A DNA stretch of 16,154 bases from an uncultured Actinomyces sp. (GTDB lineage: Bacteria; Actinomycetota; Actinomycetes; Actinomycetales; Actinomycetaceae): the NCBI GenBank assembly GCA_938028585.1, contig CALIZH010000029.1, positions 1-16,154 of the forward strand, given 5' to 3'. Below, one piece after another: positions 1 to 6,780 of this stretch. Made by a program: the position numbers and the translations under genes. Within the stretch, counting starts at the first letter, position 1. Every line of letters starts with the position of its first letter. Under the pieces are notes generated by a model that saw only the letters and a program-made list of their open reading frames with translations, was not told where the DNA came from and did not search any database.

Positions 1-1078
1 TCGAGAACTTGTAGCCCTTCGTGTAGTCAAACTTCTCAACTGCACGAATCAGACCAAGGTTGCCTTCCTGAATCAAATCCAGGAATTGCATTCCGCGTCC
101 GGTGTAGCGCTTTGCCAGCGAGACAACAAGACGGAGGTTCGCCTCGAGAAGGTGGTTCTTTGCCTGCTGACCATCCTGGGCGAGGATATGAAGCTCACGA
201 CGCTGGCGAGAACTCAAATCGTTGGAAGTAGTCTTCAGCAATTCTTCGGCATACAGACCAGCTTCGATTCGACGGGCGAGGTCAACTTCTTGTTCTGCGT
301 TAAGAAGCGACACCTTGCCGATTTGCTTGAGATAGTCCTTAACCGGATCAGCCGTCGCACCCGCGACAGTAACCTGTTGAACTGGCTCATCGGTCTCATC
401 AGAATCAGAGACGACGAAACCGCCCTTTGAACGGACAGCTGCTACTGCCTGAGGCTTTGAATCCTGATCCTGTGACGAAGCATCGTCATCAGAGTCCTTG
501 TCCTCTGAGTCATCTTCATCCGCATCATCAGCATCTACCTCAATGTCGTCGACATCGGCATCAATATCTTCAACATCTTCAAGTTGGGCTTCTTCGACGA
601 TGTCGTCTTCGAGATTCTCGACCTCTTCAGACTGAGAATCTTGAGGAACCTCTTCGACCTTTTCAGCCTTCTTCTTCCGCGTTCGCTTCACAGGCTTTGC
701 GGCAGCTTCCTGAGCGGAAGTACTTTCTTCAGCCTTCTTTGCCGTCTTACGCGTTGTCCGCGACTTCTTTTCAGGCTCTACCTGTGCAGCATCCTCATTC
801 TTTGCGCTCTTTGAAGCAGTGGTCTTCTTGGCCGCGCGCTTTTTAGCAGGAGCCTTCTCTTCCGTTGCGGCGGCAGAATCGGTGGCGGTAGATGCGGTCT
901 TCTTAGTCTTCTTCGCCTTCGCAGCCTTCTTTGGCGCTTCGGCCTCTTCCGCTTGGGCTTCTACCGATGTAGTCTTTGACGAGCGACGCGTACGCGTCGC
1001 CTTCTTGACCTCAGGGGCTTCATCTTCAGTATCGCGGGCGCTGGTAGCGCGAGATGGAGACACTCGAATCCCTTTCAT
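1..1078 (-). CDS. sigA: RNA polymerase principal sigma factor RpoD/SigA (HrdB type), C-terminus cut by window edge
   Basis: Housekeeping sigma factor that directs core RNA polymerase to -10/-35 promoters. The visible 359 residues begin at ATG 1078-1076. Residues 20-140 are rich in Lys/Ala/Thr/Arg with repeated AKK-type clusters; residues 141-203 are strongly acidic (runs of Asp/Glu). Conserved sequence starts at about residue 241 (ATADPVKDYLKQIG, region 1.2), followed by the EQEVDLARRIEAG helix (about 262-274) and then regions 2.1-2.3 (EANLRLVVSLAKRY, GMQFLDLIQEGNLGLIRAV, FDYTKGYKFS), where the window ends. Regions 2.4-4 (-10 and -35 recognition) lie outside. A long disordered N-terminal tail is a known trait of actinobacterial principal sigmas, so the tail is expected, though its split into a basic and an acidic half is striking. 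No good Shine-Dalgarno precedes the ATG. Family assignment is very secure; symbol follows actinobacterial usage. Confidence 0.95.
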   Translation of the reverse strand, partial: MKGIRVSPSRATSARDTEDEAPEVKKATRTRRSSKTTSVEAQAEEAEAPKKAAKAKKTKKTASTATDSAAATEEKAPAKKRAAKKTTASKSAKNEDAAQVEPEKKSRTTRKTAKKAEESTSAQEAAAKPVKRTRKKKAEKVEEVPQDSQSEEVENLEDDIVEEAQLEDVEDIDADVDDIEVDADDADEDDSEDKDSDDDASSQDQDSKPQAVAAVRSKGGFVVSDSDETDEPVQQVTVAGATADPVKDYLKQIGKVSLLNAEQEVDLARRIEAGLYAEELLKTTSNDLSSRQRRELHILAQDGQQAKNHLLEANLRLVVSLAKRYTGRGMQFLDLIQEGNLGLIRAVEKFDYTKGYKFS

Positions 1079-1128
1079 GGGTTGACAAATGAGCCGCCAA
1101 TCCACTGGACGGCGACAGACTGCCTACA

Positions 1129-1134
1129 ATTATA
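1129..1134 (-). promoter_or_regulatory. Consensus -10 box (TATAAT) upstream of sigA
   Basis: Read on the minus strand the hexamer is a perfect TATAAT, placing a transcription start near 1122 and a leader of roughly 45 nt before the sigma factor ATG at 1078. No TTGACA-like -35 is present at 16-18 bp spacing; that space is occupied by the palindrome at 1153-1171. This suggests either a -35-independent promoter or an activator/repressor site. Inferred from sequence only. Confidence 0.6.
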
Positions 1135-1152
1135 ACTATCCCTTTGTCACTC

Positions 1153-1171
1153 GCGCAGCTTGAAGCTGCGC
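1153..1171. promoter_or_regulatory. Perfect 19-bp palindrome between usp stop and sigA promoter
   Basis: GCGCAGCTT-G-AAGCTGCGC is a perfect inverted repeat (9-bp arms, 1-nt centre; as RNA, a 7-bp stem with 5-nt loop). It lies 14 bp past the end of the universal stress gene and just upstream of the sigA -10 box, over the expected -35 position. As an RNA hairpin it could terminate the stress-protein transcript, but no T-tract follows on the minus strand. As DNA it could be an operator for sigA. I cannot choose between these from sequence. Confidence 0.55.
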
Positions 1172-1185
1172 AAATAAGGGTGAAA

Positions 1186-1587
1186 CTAGGCGTTTGCATC
1201 CTCAAAACGCCACGAAGATGTCATCACAGGACAGGGTGCATCAAGCAGAATCTGAGTCGCTGTATTTCCGATTGTTGCGCTCTTCGAACCACCCGGTCGC
1301 AAGCCGATAACGATCATATCCGCGTCGATCCTACGCGCCCAATCAAGCACGGTTTCCGCCATTGACATATCGCGTCGGCAACGCATCACTTCAAAAGAGA
1401 CTTCACTTCCCTCTAAGCGCTCCCATAGATGCGCCTCGGCAGAATTCTCGTCAGCGAAGGTTCCCCCACACTCGTGAGATGCGACAACAATCATCAATGA
1501 TGTCCGCATCCAGGACGCCAGACGTACTGCCTGATCCAGCGCAGCATCAGACTCGCGATTCCCGTAGTAGCTCAAAACAATTGCCAC
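1186..1587 (-). CDS. Universal stress protein (UspA family), single domain
   Basis: A 133-residue cytoplasmic Usp-fold protein, the usual length for a one-domain member. The N-terminal beta strand (AIVLSYYG) is followed by the typical 'ALDQAVRLAS' helix. The C-terminal ADMIVIGLRPGGSK...IGNTATQIL...APCPVM block corresponds to the family's nucleotide-loop signature (G-2x-G-9x-G-S/T), here with GN where GS is usual, so ATP binding is plausible but not certain. The start is GTG at 1587-1585, chosen because AAGGAGG (about 1592-1598) sits 4 nt upstream. A TATGAT -10 candidate at 1611-1616 gives a short leader. It is divergent from the polyprenyl synthase, with 74 bp between starts. Usp proteins are generally linked to stress and growth arrest; the specific role is unknown. 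Confidence 0.9.
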   Translation of the reverse strand: MAIVLSYYGNRESDAALDQAVRLASWMRTSLMIVVASHECGGTFADENSAEAHLWERLEGSEVSFEVMRCRRDMSMAETVLDWARRIDADMIVIGLRPGGSKSATIGNTATQILLDAPCPVMTSSWRFEDANA

Positions 1588-1610
1588 GAAACCTCCTTGA
1601 TTGCATTTTC

Positions 1611-1616
1611 ATCATA
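1611..1616 (-). promoter_or_regulatory. -10 box candidate (TATGAT) for the universal stress gene
   Basis: Minus-strand TATGAT lies 23 bp upstream of the GTG start and ahead of the strong AAGGAGG ribosome site. It is only 33 bp from the oppositely oriented -10 box of the next gene (1650-1655), so the two promoters must share their -35 space; the 8-bp palindrome AGACGTCT (1632-1639) sits almost at the midpoint. Confidence 0.4.
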
Positions 1617-1649
1617 AGAGCAGGGACTTAAAGACGTCTAATTGTTTTA

Positions 1650-1655
1650 TAGACT
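1650..1655 (+). promoter_or_regulatory. -10 box candidate (TAGACT) for a leaderless polyprenyl synthase mRNA
   Basis: TAGACT is followed by exactly 6 nt and then the ATG at 1662, with no Shine-Dalgarno in between. The expected transcription start falls on or next to the A of ATG, the layout of actinobacterial leaderless genes. A clear -35 is not seen. Confidence 0.5.
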
Positions 1656-1661
1656 GGTCAC

Positions 1662-2753
1662 ATGACTTCATTGAGCGAGCAGCTTCAGGCCTTAGCACCA
1701 CGGATCGAGGAGCGTGCCCACACCGTTCTCCAAGACCTTGCTGACACAATCGCGCCAGCCGCTCAGATCTCATCCCTTCTCCAGGTAGCCCATTCAAGTC
1801 TTGAGGAAGGCAAACGTTTCCGGGCGTTCCTCGCTTTTGTCGGCGGCAGCATCGCGAATCATTCACCTCTGCAGAGCCTCAATCTAGACGATCTTGGCGC
1901 AGCATTGGAGCTCTACCAAGCCAGCGCTCTGGTCCATGACGACATCATTGATCACGCACCCACGCGTCGTGGTCGCCCCTCCGCGCATGCGGCGTTCACG
2001 GCGCATCACCGCTGCGCTTTGTCCCGAGGCGATAGCGAAGATTTCGGGGTTAGTTCCGCAATCCTGGCTGGCGATTTCCTATTCTCCGCAGCTGAACTGG
2101 CAATGATTCGCCAATGCGAGGCAATCCCCCACTACCGCGATGGTGTTATGGAGCTCTATGCGCAGATGCACGCCGAAGTCGCAATTGGGCAATTCCTCGA
2201 TATCGCCGCTGAACAACGACCACTGGATGTTAATGACCCGCAGGCAATTAACGCACAGACTGCACTGACAATCGTCTCTCACAAAGCCGCTAACTACTCG
2301 GTCGTCATCCCGGCAACCCTTGGGGCCCTCGCATTGGGCGCATCCCGATCAGATACCGATTCGCTGCGAATGATCCTTAGCCCCTGGGGTCATGCCTTCC
2401 AGCTGCGTGATGATGACCTTGGAATTTTTGGAGATCCACGAGTTACGGGTAAGAGCGCAGGAGATGACTTACGCGAAGGAAAACGTACCTATCTCCTTGC
2501 CCTCACCTGGCAAGAAGCGAATGCGAGCGAGCGGGCAAAGCTTGCCCACGGCCTCGGCAATCCTGAGCTCGACGAGGATGAACTCGAAGAACTTCGCGCG
2601 ATCGTGAAGCGTCGGGGTCGTCGTCGCCACGAAGAAGTAATTTCGACTTTCGAGGCCGAGGGCTTCCTTGCGTTGGAATCCAGCAATTTCAATGCCGATC
2701 AGCGCGAATTGTTAAGCGAGGTCGCGGCAATGCTCATCAAGCGCTCGAAGTAA
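1662..2753 (+). CDS. idsA: Polyprenyl (geranylgeranyl-type) diphosphate synthase, IdsA family
   Basis: Trans-isoprenyl diphosphate synthase of 363 residues that condenses isopentenyl diphosphate with allylic diphosphates, feeding menaquinone, carotenoid or lipid-carrier synthesis. Signatures in order: GKRFRA (50-55; GKRLRP in most relatives), the first Asp-rich motif DDIID (93-97) followed by TRRGRPSAH, and the second Asp-rich region FQLRDDDLGIFGDP (about 246-259), with D-D-x-L-G instead of D-D-x-L-D as is common in actinobacterial members, then TGKSAGDDLREGKRT. The residues just before the first motif are small, which favours products of C20 or longer; chain length cannot be fixed by eye. 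The start follows a leaderless-type -10 (1650). Its position next to an Rv2175c-like gene and a pknL-type kinase mirrors idsA2 in mycobacteria (from memory). Confidence 0.9.
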   Translation: MTSLSEQLQALAPRIEERAHTVLQDLADTIAPAAQISSLLQVAHSSLEEGKRFRAFLAFVGGSIANHSPLQSLNLDDLGAALELYQASALVHDDIIDHAPTRRGRPSAHAAFTAHHRCALSRGDSEDFGVSSAILAGDFLFSAAELAMIRQCEAIPHYRDGVMELYAQMHAEVAIGQFLDIAAEQRPLDVNDPQAINAQTALTIVSHKAANYSVVIPATLGALALGASRSDTDSLRMILSPWGHAFQLRDDDLGIFGDPRVTGKSAGDDLREGKRTYLLALTWQEANASERAKLAHGLGNPELDEDELEELRAIVKRRGRRRHEEVISTFEAEGFLALESSNFNADQRELLSEVAAMLIKRSK

Positions 2754-2805
2754 GCACGAGTTCCAAGAGAAACTCAGTACCTCAAATCGGGATCACCCGT
2801 AAAGA
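2754..2805. other. Convergent intergenic gap with no convincing terminator
   Basis: Short space between the stops of the polyprenyl synthase (+) and the Rv2175c-like gene (-). The only fold visible is a weak 4-bp stem (CGGG-ATCA-CCCG, 2788-2799) with no T-tract, so I do not call a terminator. Confidence 0.4.
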
Positions 2806-3156
2806 TCAGAATCCCAAAACAGAGGCGATGCGATTCACGCGGTGGTGGCGCCCGCCTAGAAGAGCAGACATTGGTGTCTCCCCTAGTTCTTCATGCTCGG
2901 TGTAGAGCCAGCGCGCGGCCTCTTCGGGGCTAAAACCACCGTCTGCAAGCAAAGTGAGCGTTCCGGGAAGATTGAAAAGGGGTTCGTATCCGTTATCAGT
3001 CTTCACCAGAATCTCTTCGGGAATCCCAGAGTTTCCTGCTTCATCGGTATAGGTAAAGAGGATATGATCGCGGACCAACTGCTTAACTCGGCGAGGCTCG
3101 ATACCAAGCCTGCGTGCAACCTCTTGAACGGACAGAAGGGAAACAGCTTCACTCAT
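2806..3156 (-). CDS. Rv2175c-like winged-helix DNA-binding protein
   Basis: Small basic-helix protein of 116 residues when started at ATG 3156. Residues about 7-35 (LLSVQEVARRLGIEPRRVKQLVRDHIL) form a MerR/excisionase-like helix-turn-helix, and the C-terminal half (GTLTLLADGGFSPEEAARWLYTEHEELGETP...RVNRIASVLGF) matches the Rv2175c C-terminal domain as I recall it. In M. tuberculosis, Rv2175c is adjacent to and phosphorylated by PknL, which modulates DNA binding; the same divergent arrangement with a kinase gene is seen here. The in-frame upstream ATG at 3198 would add 14 residues, but the -10 TATCAT (3163-3168) lies 6 nt from ATG 3156, favouring a leaderless start there. The Thr near residue 9 used in Rv2175c is absent with this start (Ser3, Ser6 and Ser9 are present). 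Confidence 0.82.
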   Translation of the reverse strand: MSEAVSLLSVQEVARRLGIEPRRVKQLVRDHILFTYTDEAGNSGIPEEILVKTDNGYEPLFNLPGTLTLLADGGFSPEEAARWLYTEHEELGETPMSALLGGRHHRVNRIASVLGF

Positions 3157-3162
3157 GGGACA

Positions 3163-3168
3163 ATGATA
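3163..3168 (-). promoter_or_regulatory. -10 box candidate (TATCAT) for leaderless Rv2175c-like gene
   Basis: Minus-strand TATCAT, then TGTCCC (6 nt), then ATG 3156. No Shine-Dalgarno is present. If real, transcription starts at the ATG and the longer upstream start at 3198 is ruled out because it would lie upstream of the transcript. Confidence 0.55.
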
Positions 3169-3239
3169 TAGCGTGGGAAGGGATTCGCGCCCCAGCACGG
3201 CTCGCGGGCTTTCCTGCGCGCATCACCTGAAATCTCCAG

Positions 3240-3245
3240 TAAAAT
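3240..3245 (+). promoter_or_regulatory. -10 box candidate (TAAAAT) for leaderless kinase gene
   Basis: TAAAAT is followed by CCTAACG (7 nt) and ATG 3253, again without a Shine-Dalgarno. It lies about 70 bp from the divergent TATCAT box, so the kinase and its putative substrate gene have back-to-back leaderless-type promoters in one short region. Confidence 0.55.
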
Positions 3246-3252
3246 CCTAACG

Positions 3253-5235
3253 ATGACTTCTGAGACAGAATTTGACCCCGAGGACCGCAGCGACGCCGAA
3301 AATGGCACTGCCGGCCAGGGTTCATCTGCGCCTTCTGACCCATTGATCGGCCTGCTCGTCGATGAGCGATACCGGATCCAAGCCCGCCTTGCACGCGGTG
3401 GTATGGCCACTGTCTACGTCGCACACGATGAACGTTTAGACCGTCCAGTTGCACTCAAGGTCATGCACCCGCACTTGGCAGAATCCGCTGATTTCGTTGC
3501 GCGTTTTAGGCGCGAGGCCCGGGCTGCCGCGCGAATCGTTTCACCGGGAGTCGTTTCGGTTTTTGATCAGGGAGTAATTCACGGCCAGGGCTTCCTGGTG
3601 ATGGAGCTTATCGACGGAACCAACCTCCGTGCGCTCTTGCAGGCACAGGGCGCCTTTACCCTTGCTCAGGCCCTTCAGTACACGCAAGATGTTCTTGAAG
3701 CACTTCGTTCTGCGCATCGAGTTGGCGTGATCCACCGCGATATCAAGCCCGAAAATGTTTTGGTGCCCAGCGAAGGCCCTGTTCGCGTTACCGATTTCGG
3801 TCTTGCACGTGCAGCCTCAGAAGTATCAATGTCAACGACCGGTTCGATGCTTGGAACGGTCGCATACATGGCGCCAGAGATAGCGACTACTGGAACCTGC
3901 GATGCGCGAAGTGACATCTATGCCGTTGGGATCATGCTCTATGAAATGCTCACGGGCTCAGTTCCGTGGCAGGGCGAAAATCCCATGCAAATGGCCTATC
4001 ACCACGTGAACGACTCTGTCCCGCTTCCTTCTGAAGTTGAGCCGTGGATCCCACGCGAAATTGATGATCTTGTTGCATCGCTCGCCGCTAAAGACCCTGA
4101 GGATCGCCCCGTTGATGCTCAAGAGGCCCTTGATTTGGTGATGCGGGCACGCACCTCACTGCCAGCAGAGCTAATGAATCGGCGTGCAGCTATTGATGCC
4201 ACTGAGGACAACGAACAGCGCACGACCGCGCTGGGGCTCGTGGAGCTGACTTCTCCCCTTCCGGCACAGAAGCTCCCTGCGACCTCGCAAGCCATCGTTC
4301 ATGTCTCTGGCGGCATTGCACACGCGGCCCCACAGGCACGCACCCGGAAGCGCTTTGGCAAAGTTCTCGCCCTGATTGTTTCCCTGCTCATTGTTGGTGT
4401 CATCGGAGGCTTTTGGTGGTGGCATGAATACGGGCCGGGTTCGTACTTAACTATGCCCGTCACCGATGGACGCGCTGTTTCTGATGTCGAGAATGATCTG
4501 CGTTCACTGCATCTCAATTTCCAAGAACGTGAAGATTTCTCGGATACCGTTTCTCAAGGAAATGTCATCTCATCGACACCGGGAAGCGGCGAAGCTGTCC
4601 ACAAACGTGCTGAGGTCCTTTTGGTCGTCTCAAAGGGCGTTGATATGCGTAACGCACCAAACCTCAGTGGCATGGAAACAGACGCAGCGAAGAATGCGCT
4701 GACGACCGCGGGACTGGCAGTCGGCGATGTTCGCGAAGACTGGTCTGAAGATGTCGAAAAGGGCAAAGTGATCTCGCAATCTGTCCCAGCGGGAGCATCG
4801 GTTCGCCACGATACAAAGGTTGATATTGTCGTCTCCAAGGGCCGTGAGCCCTTAACGGTTCCCGATATTAAAGGTAAGAGTGCCGGTGAAGTCCGCCAAA
4901 CACTTGAATCGATGGGACTGAGCGCAGAGGAAACTGAGGCATTCTCATCGACAGTTGCTCAGGGAACCGTCATTTCCCAAGAAACTGCTGCGGGCACAAC
5001 TCTTCATCGCGGAGATAAAGTCCAATACACAGTCTCCAAGGGACCTGAGACGGTGGAGATCCCCACTGTTCAAGGACTTCAAGAAAGTCAGGCTCGTGCG
5101 GCCTTAGAGCGTGTCGGCCTTCAGGTCCGTGTTGAACGCTTTATGGGTGGACTATTCGGAACTGTGCGTTCTTCCGATCCAGCCGCTGGAACGGTCGTTC
5201 CTCGAGGAACCACAGTGACACTAACGATTGTCTAG
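3253..5235 (+). CDS. pknL: Membrane Ser/Thr protein kinase with four PASTA repeats (PknL/PknB-like)
   Basis: Hanks-type kinase of 660 residues. The cytoplasmic catalytic domain (about 40-310) has the Gly loop (ARGGMATVY), VALK Lys69, HRD Asp163 with Lys165 and Asn168, DFG Asp181, a Ser/Thr-rich activation loop (SMSTTGSMLGT) and AYMAPE. A juxtamembrane linker leads to one TM helix (about 371-391, ending FWWWHEYG). The outside part is four PASTA repeats (about 400-464, 466-532, 533-598, 599-660), which in related kinases bind muropeptides/lipid II and couple the kinase to cell-wall growth. All catalytic residues are present, so it should be active. Divergence from the Rv2175c-like gene supports the pknL name; as I recall, M. 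tuberculosis PknL lacks PASTA repeats while the corynebacterial one has them. It could alternatively serve as the main PknB. Confidence 0.92.
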   Translation: MTSETEFDPEDRSDAENGTAGQGSSAPSDPLIGLLVDERYRIQARLARGGMATVYVAHDERLDRPVALKVMHPHLAESADFVARFRREARAAARIVSPGVVSVFDQGVIHGQGFLVMELIDGTNLRALLQAQGAFTLAQALQYTQDVLEALRSAHRVGVIHRDIKPENVLVPSEGPVRVTDFGLARAASEVSMSTTGSMLGTVAYMAPEIATTGTCDARSDIYAVGIMLYEMLTGSVPWQGENPMQMAYHHVNDSVPLPSEVEPWIPREIDDLVASLAAKDPEDRPVDAQEALDLVMRARTSLPAELMNRRAAIDATEDNEQRTTALGLVELTSPLPAQKLPATSQAIVHVSGGIAHAAPQARTRKRFGKVLALIVSLLIVGVIGGFWWWHEYGPGSYLTMPVTDGRAVSDVENDLRSLHLNFQEREDFSDTVSQGNVISSTPGSGEAVHKRAEVLLVVSKGVDMRNAPNLSGMETDAAKNALTTAGLAVGDVREDWSEDVEKGKVISQSVPAGASVRHDTKVDIVVSKGREPLTVPDIKGKSAGEVRQTLESMGLSAEETEAFSSTVAQGTVISQETAAGTTLHRGDKVQYTVSKGPETVEIPTVQGLQESQARAALERVGLQVRVERFMGGLFGTVRSSDPAAGTVVPRGTTVTLTIV

Positions 5236-5274
5236 TCTATTCACAGCCGGGAAGTATTAAAGCCCATTTTTACC

Positions 5275-5320
5275 TATGGGTGAGGGGTGAAGAACATTCG
5301 TTCTTCACCCCTCACCCATA
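5275..5320. terminator. Perfect 21-bp stem, 4-nt loop hairpin between convergent genes
   Basis: Arms 5275-5295 and 5300-5320 are exact reverse complements (left arm begins TATGGGTGAGGGG) around the loop ATTC. It lies between the kinase stop (5235) and the DAHP synthase stop (5363), so it can act in both directions. Neither side has a real T-tract, resembling the U-less hairpin terminators reported from actinobacteria. Length and perfection of the stem are unusual. Confidence 0.8.
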
Positions 5321-5362
5321 ATCTCTTTGCAGAAATTCAAGCGGAATACCGATTGGATTTAG

Positions 5363-6778
5363 CTACTCTTTCTTCAAGTACTCCGCGACTTGGAATGCCA
5401 TCTCCAAAGACTGCTGGTGGTTCAAACGTGGATCCACTAGCGTCTCATAGCGATCACGCAAAGCCTCTTCATCAAGCTGCTCAGAGCCGCCTAGAACCTC
5501 TGTAACGTCATCCCCAGTGAGCTCGACATGAATCCCACCGGGAACCGTTCCAGCTTCGCGATGGGCCTTAAAGAAACCAGTGACCTCATCCATGATCGTC
5601 TCAAAGCGTCGTGTCTTGTAACCCGTCGAGGAGGTAATCGTATTTCCGTGCATCGGGTCGGTTACCCAGGTGACGGGGCGTCCGTCACGCGCTTGTGCTT
5701 CCAAGAGCGGAGGTAATGCATGGCGAATTTTATCCGCCCCCATACGCGTGATGAAGGTCAGGCGTCCTTCTTCGCCCTCCGGATTCAAACGGTCAACCAG
5801 ACGGCGCATGTCATCAATCGATGTCGTCGGTCCAAGTTTGACGCCGATCGGATTACGCACATGCGCAAGCAATTCAACATGCGCATCGTCAACGCCACGA
5901 GTACGTTCACCAATCCACAAGAAGTGACCGGAAGTGTTGTACGGATCCCCGGTGCGTGAATCGATTCGGGTCATCGCGGACTCATAATCCAGAAGCAAAG
6001 CTTCATGCGAGGAGAAGAGGTCAACGCTACGCATCTGGGCCGCACTGGACACGCCGGCTGCCTCAAGGAACTTCACCGCACGGTGAATCTCCTCAGCAAG
6101 AGACTCATAACGCGCATAAGCCGGATTAGCAGTAAAACCGCGATTCCAGTGATGCACCAGCCGCAGGTCAGCATAGCCACCTCGAGTGAAGGCACGAATC
6201 AAATTCAGCGTCGATGCGGCATGATGATACAAATCCAACAAGCGCGTGGGATCTGGAATGCGCGACTCTGGAGTGAATTCGAAAGAATTAACAGCATCAC
6301 CGCGGTATGAGGGAAGGGTGACATCTCCGCGAGTCTCCATATCTGAAGAGCGCGGCTTCGCATACTGGCCCGCAATTCGCCCAATCTTGATCACGGGCAA
6401 AGACGCGCCATAGGTCAAGACGACGGCCATCTGGAGAAGAGTTTGGATCTTTAGACGCAGATGGTCAGCGGTCGCCTCGGCAAAAGTCTCAGCGCAATCG
6501 CCACCCGTGAGGACAAAGGCCTCACCGCGAGAGGCGGCAGCGAGGTTCGTTCGCAGATCGTCTACCTCACCTGCGAAAACCAAGGGGGGCTGACGACGCA
6601 ACTCAGCCAATACGGAATCGAGGGCCTCGGGATCCGGGTAGCTCGGCTGTTGAAGCGCACGCTTGGAGCGCCAAGCTTCCCAGGGAGCAGATTCTTCAGT
6701 AGCGGCAGGAGCGAAGAGTTCAGGTGCGCCGGGGCGCAGCGAAAAATCGCCACGCCCCGGGAAAGAAGATGAAGCCAT
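5363..6778 (-). CDS. aroG: Class II (plant/mycobacterial-type) 3-deoxy-7-phosphoheptulonate synthase
   Basis: Cytoplasmic first enzyme of the shikimate pathway, joining phosphoenolpyruvate and erythrose 4-phosphate. The 471-residue product fits the class II family. Visible marks: QPPLVFAGEVDDLR (63-76), GGDCAETF with the metal-ligand Cys95, KIGRIAGQYAKPRS and YRGD for substrate phosphate binding, GVKLGPT, the metal-ligand His in DPMHGNT, the Glu in HVELTG, and the Asp in DPRLNHQQSLEMAF. The start is ATG 6778, only 2 nt after the stop of the upstream PFK gene, implying a shared transcript and translational coupling; no Shine-Dalgarno is obvious. An upstream in-frame GTG (6835) would overlap PFK and adds sequence unlike the family. 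aroG near pknL is conserved in mycobacteria (from memory). Confidence 0.95.
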   Translation of the reverse strand: MASSSFPGRGDFSLRPGAPELFAPAATEESAPWEAWRSKRALQQPSYPDPEALDSVLAELRRQPPLVFAGEVDDLRTNLAAASRGEAFVLTGGDCAETFAEATADHLRLKIQTLLQMAVVLTYGASLPVIKIGRIAGQYAKPRSSDMETRGDVTLPSYRGDAVNSFEFTPESRIPDPTRLLDLYHHAASTLNLIRAFTRGGYADLRLVHHWNRGFTANPAYARYESLAEEIHRAVKFLEAAGVSSAAQMRSVDLFSSHEALLLDYESAMTRIDSRTGDPYNTSGHFLWIGERTRGVDDAHVELLAHVRNPIGVKLGPTTSIDDMRRLVDRLNPEGEEGRLTFITRMGADKIRHALPPLLEAQARDGRPVTWVTDPMHGNTITSSTGYKTRRFETIMDEVTGFFKAHREAGTVPGGIHVELTGDDVTEVLGGSEQLDEEALRDRYETLVDPRLNHQQSLEMAFQVAEYLKKE

Positions 6779-6780
6779 CG

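Noticed and set aside
427..846. Plus-strand open frame with a His/Gln/Pro/Arg-rich product opposite sigA
   Set aside because: It is the antisense of the Asp/Glu- and Lys-rich codons of the sigma factor tail; the unusual composition is a by-product of that low-complexity sequence.
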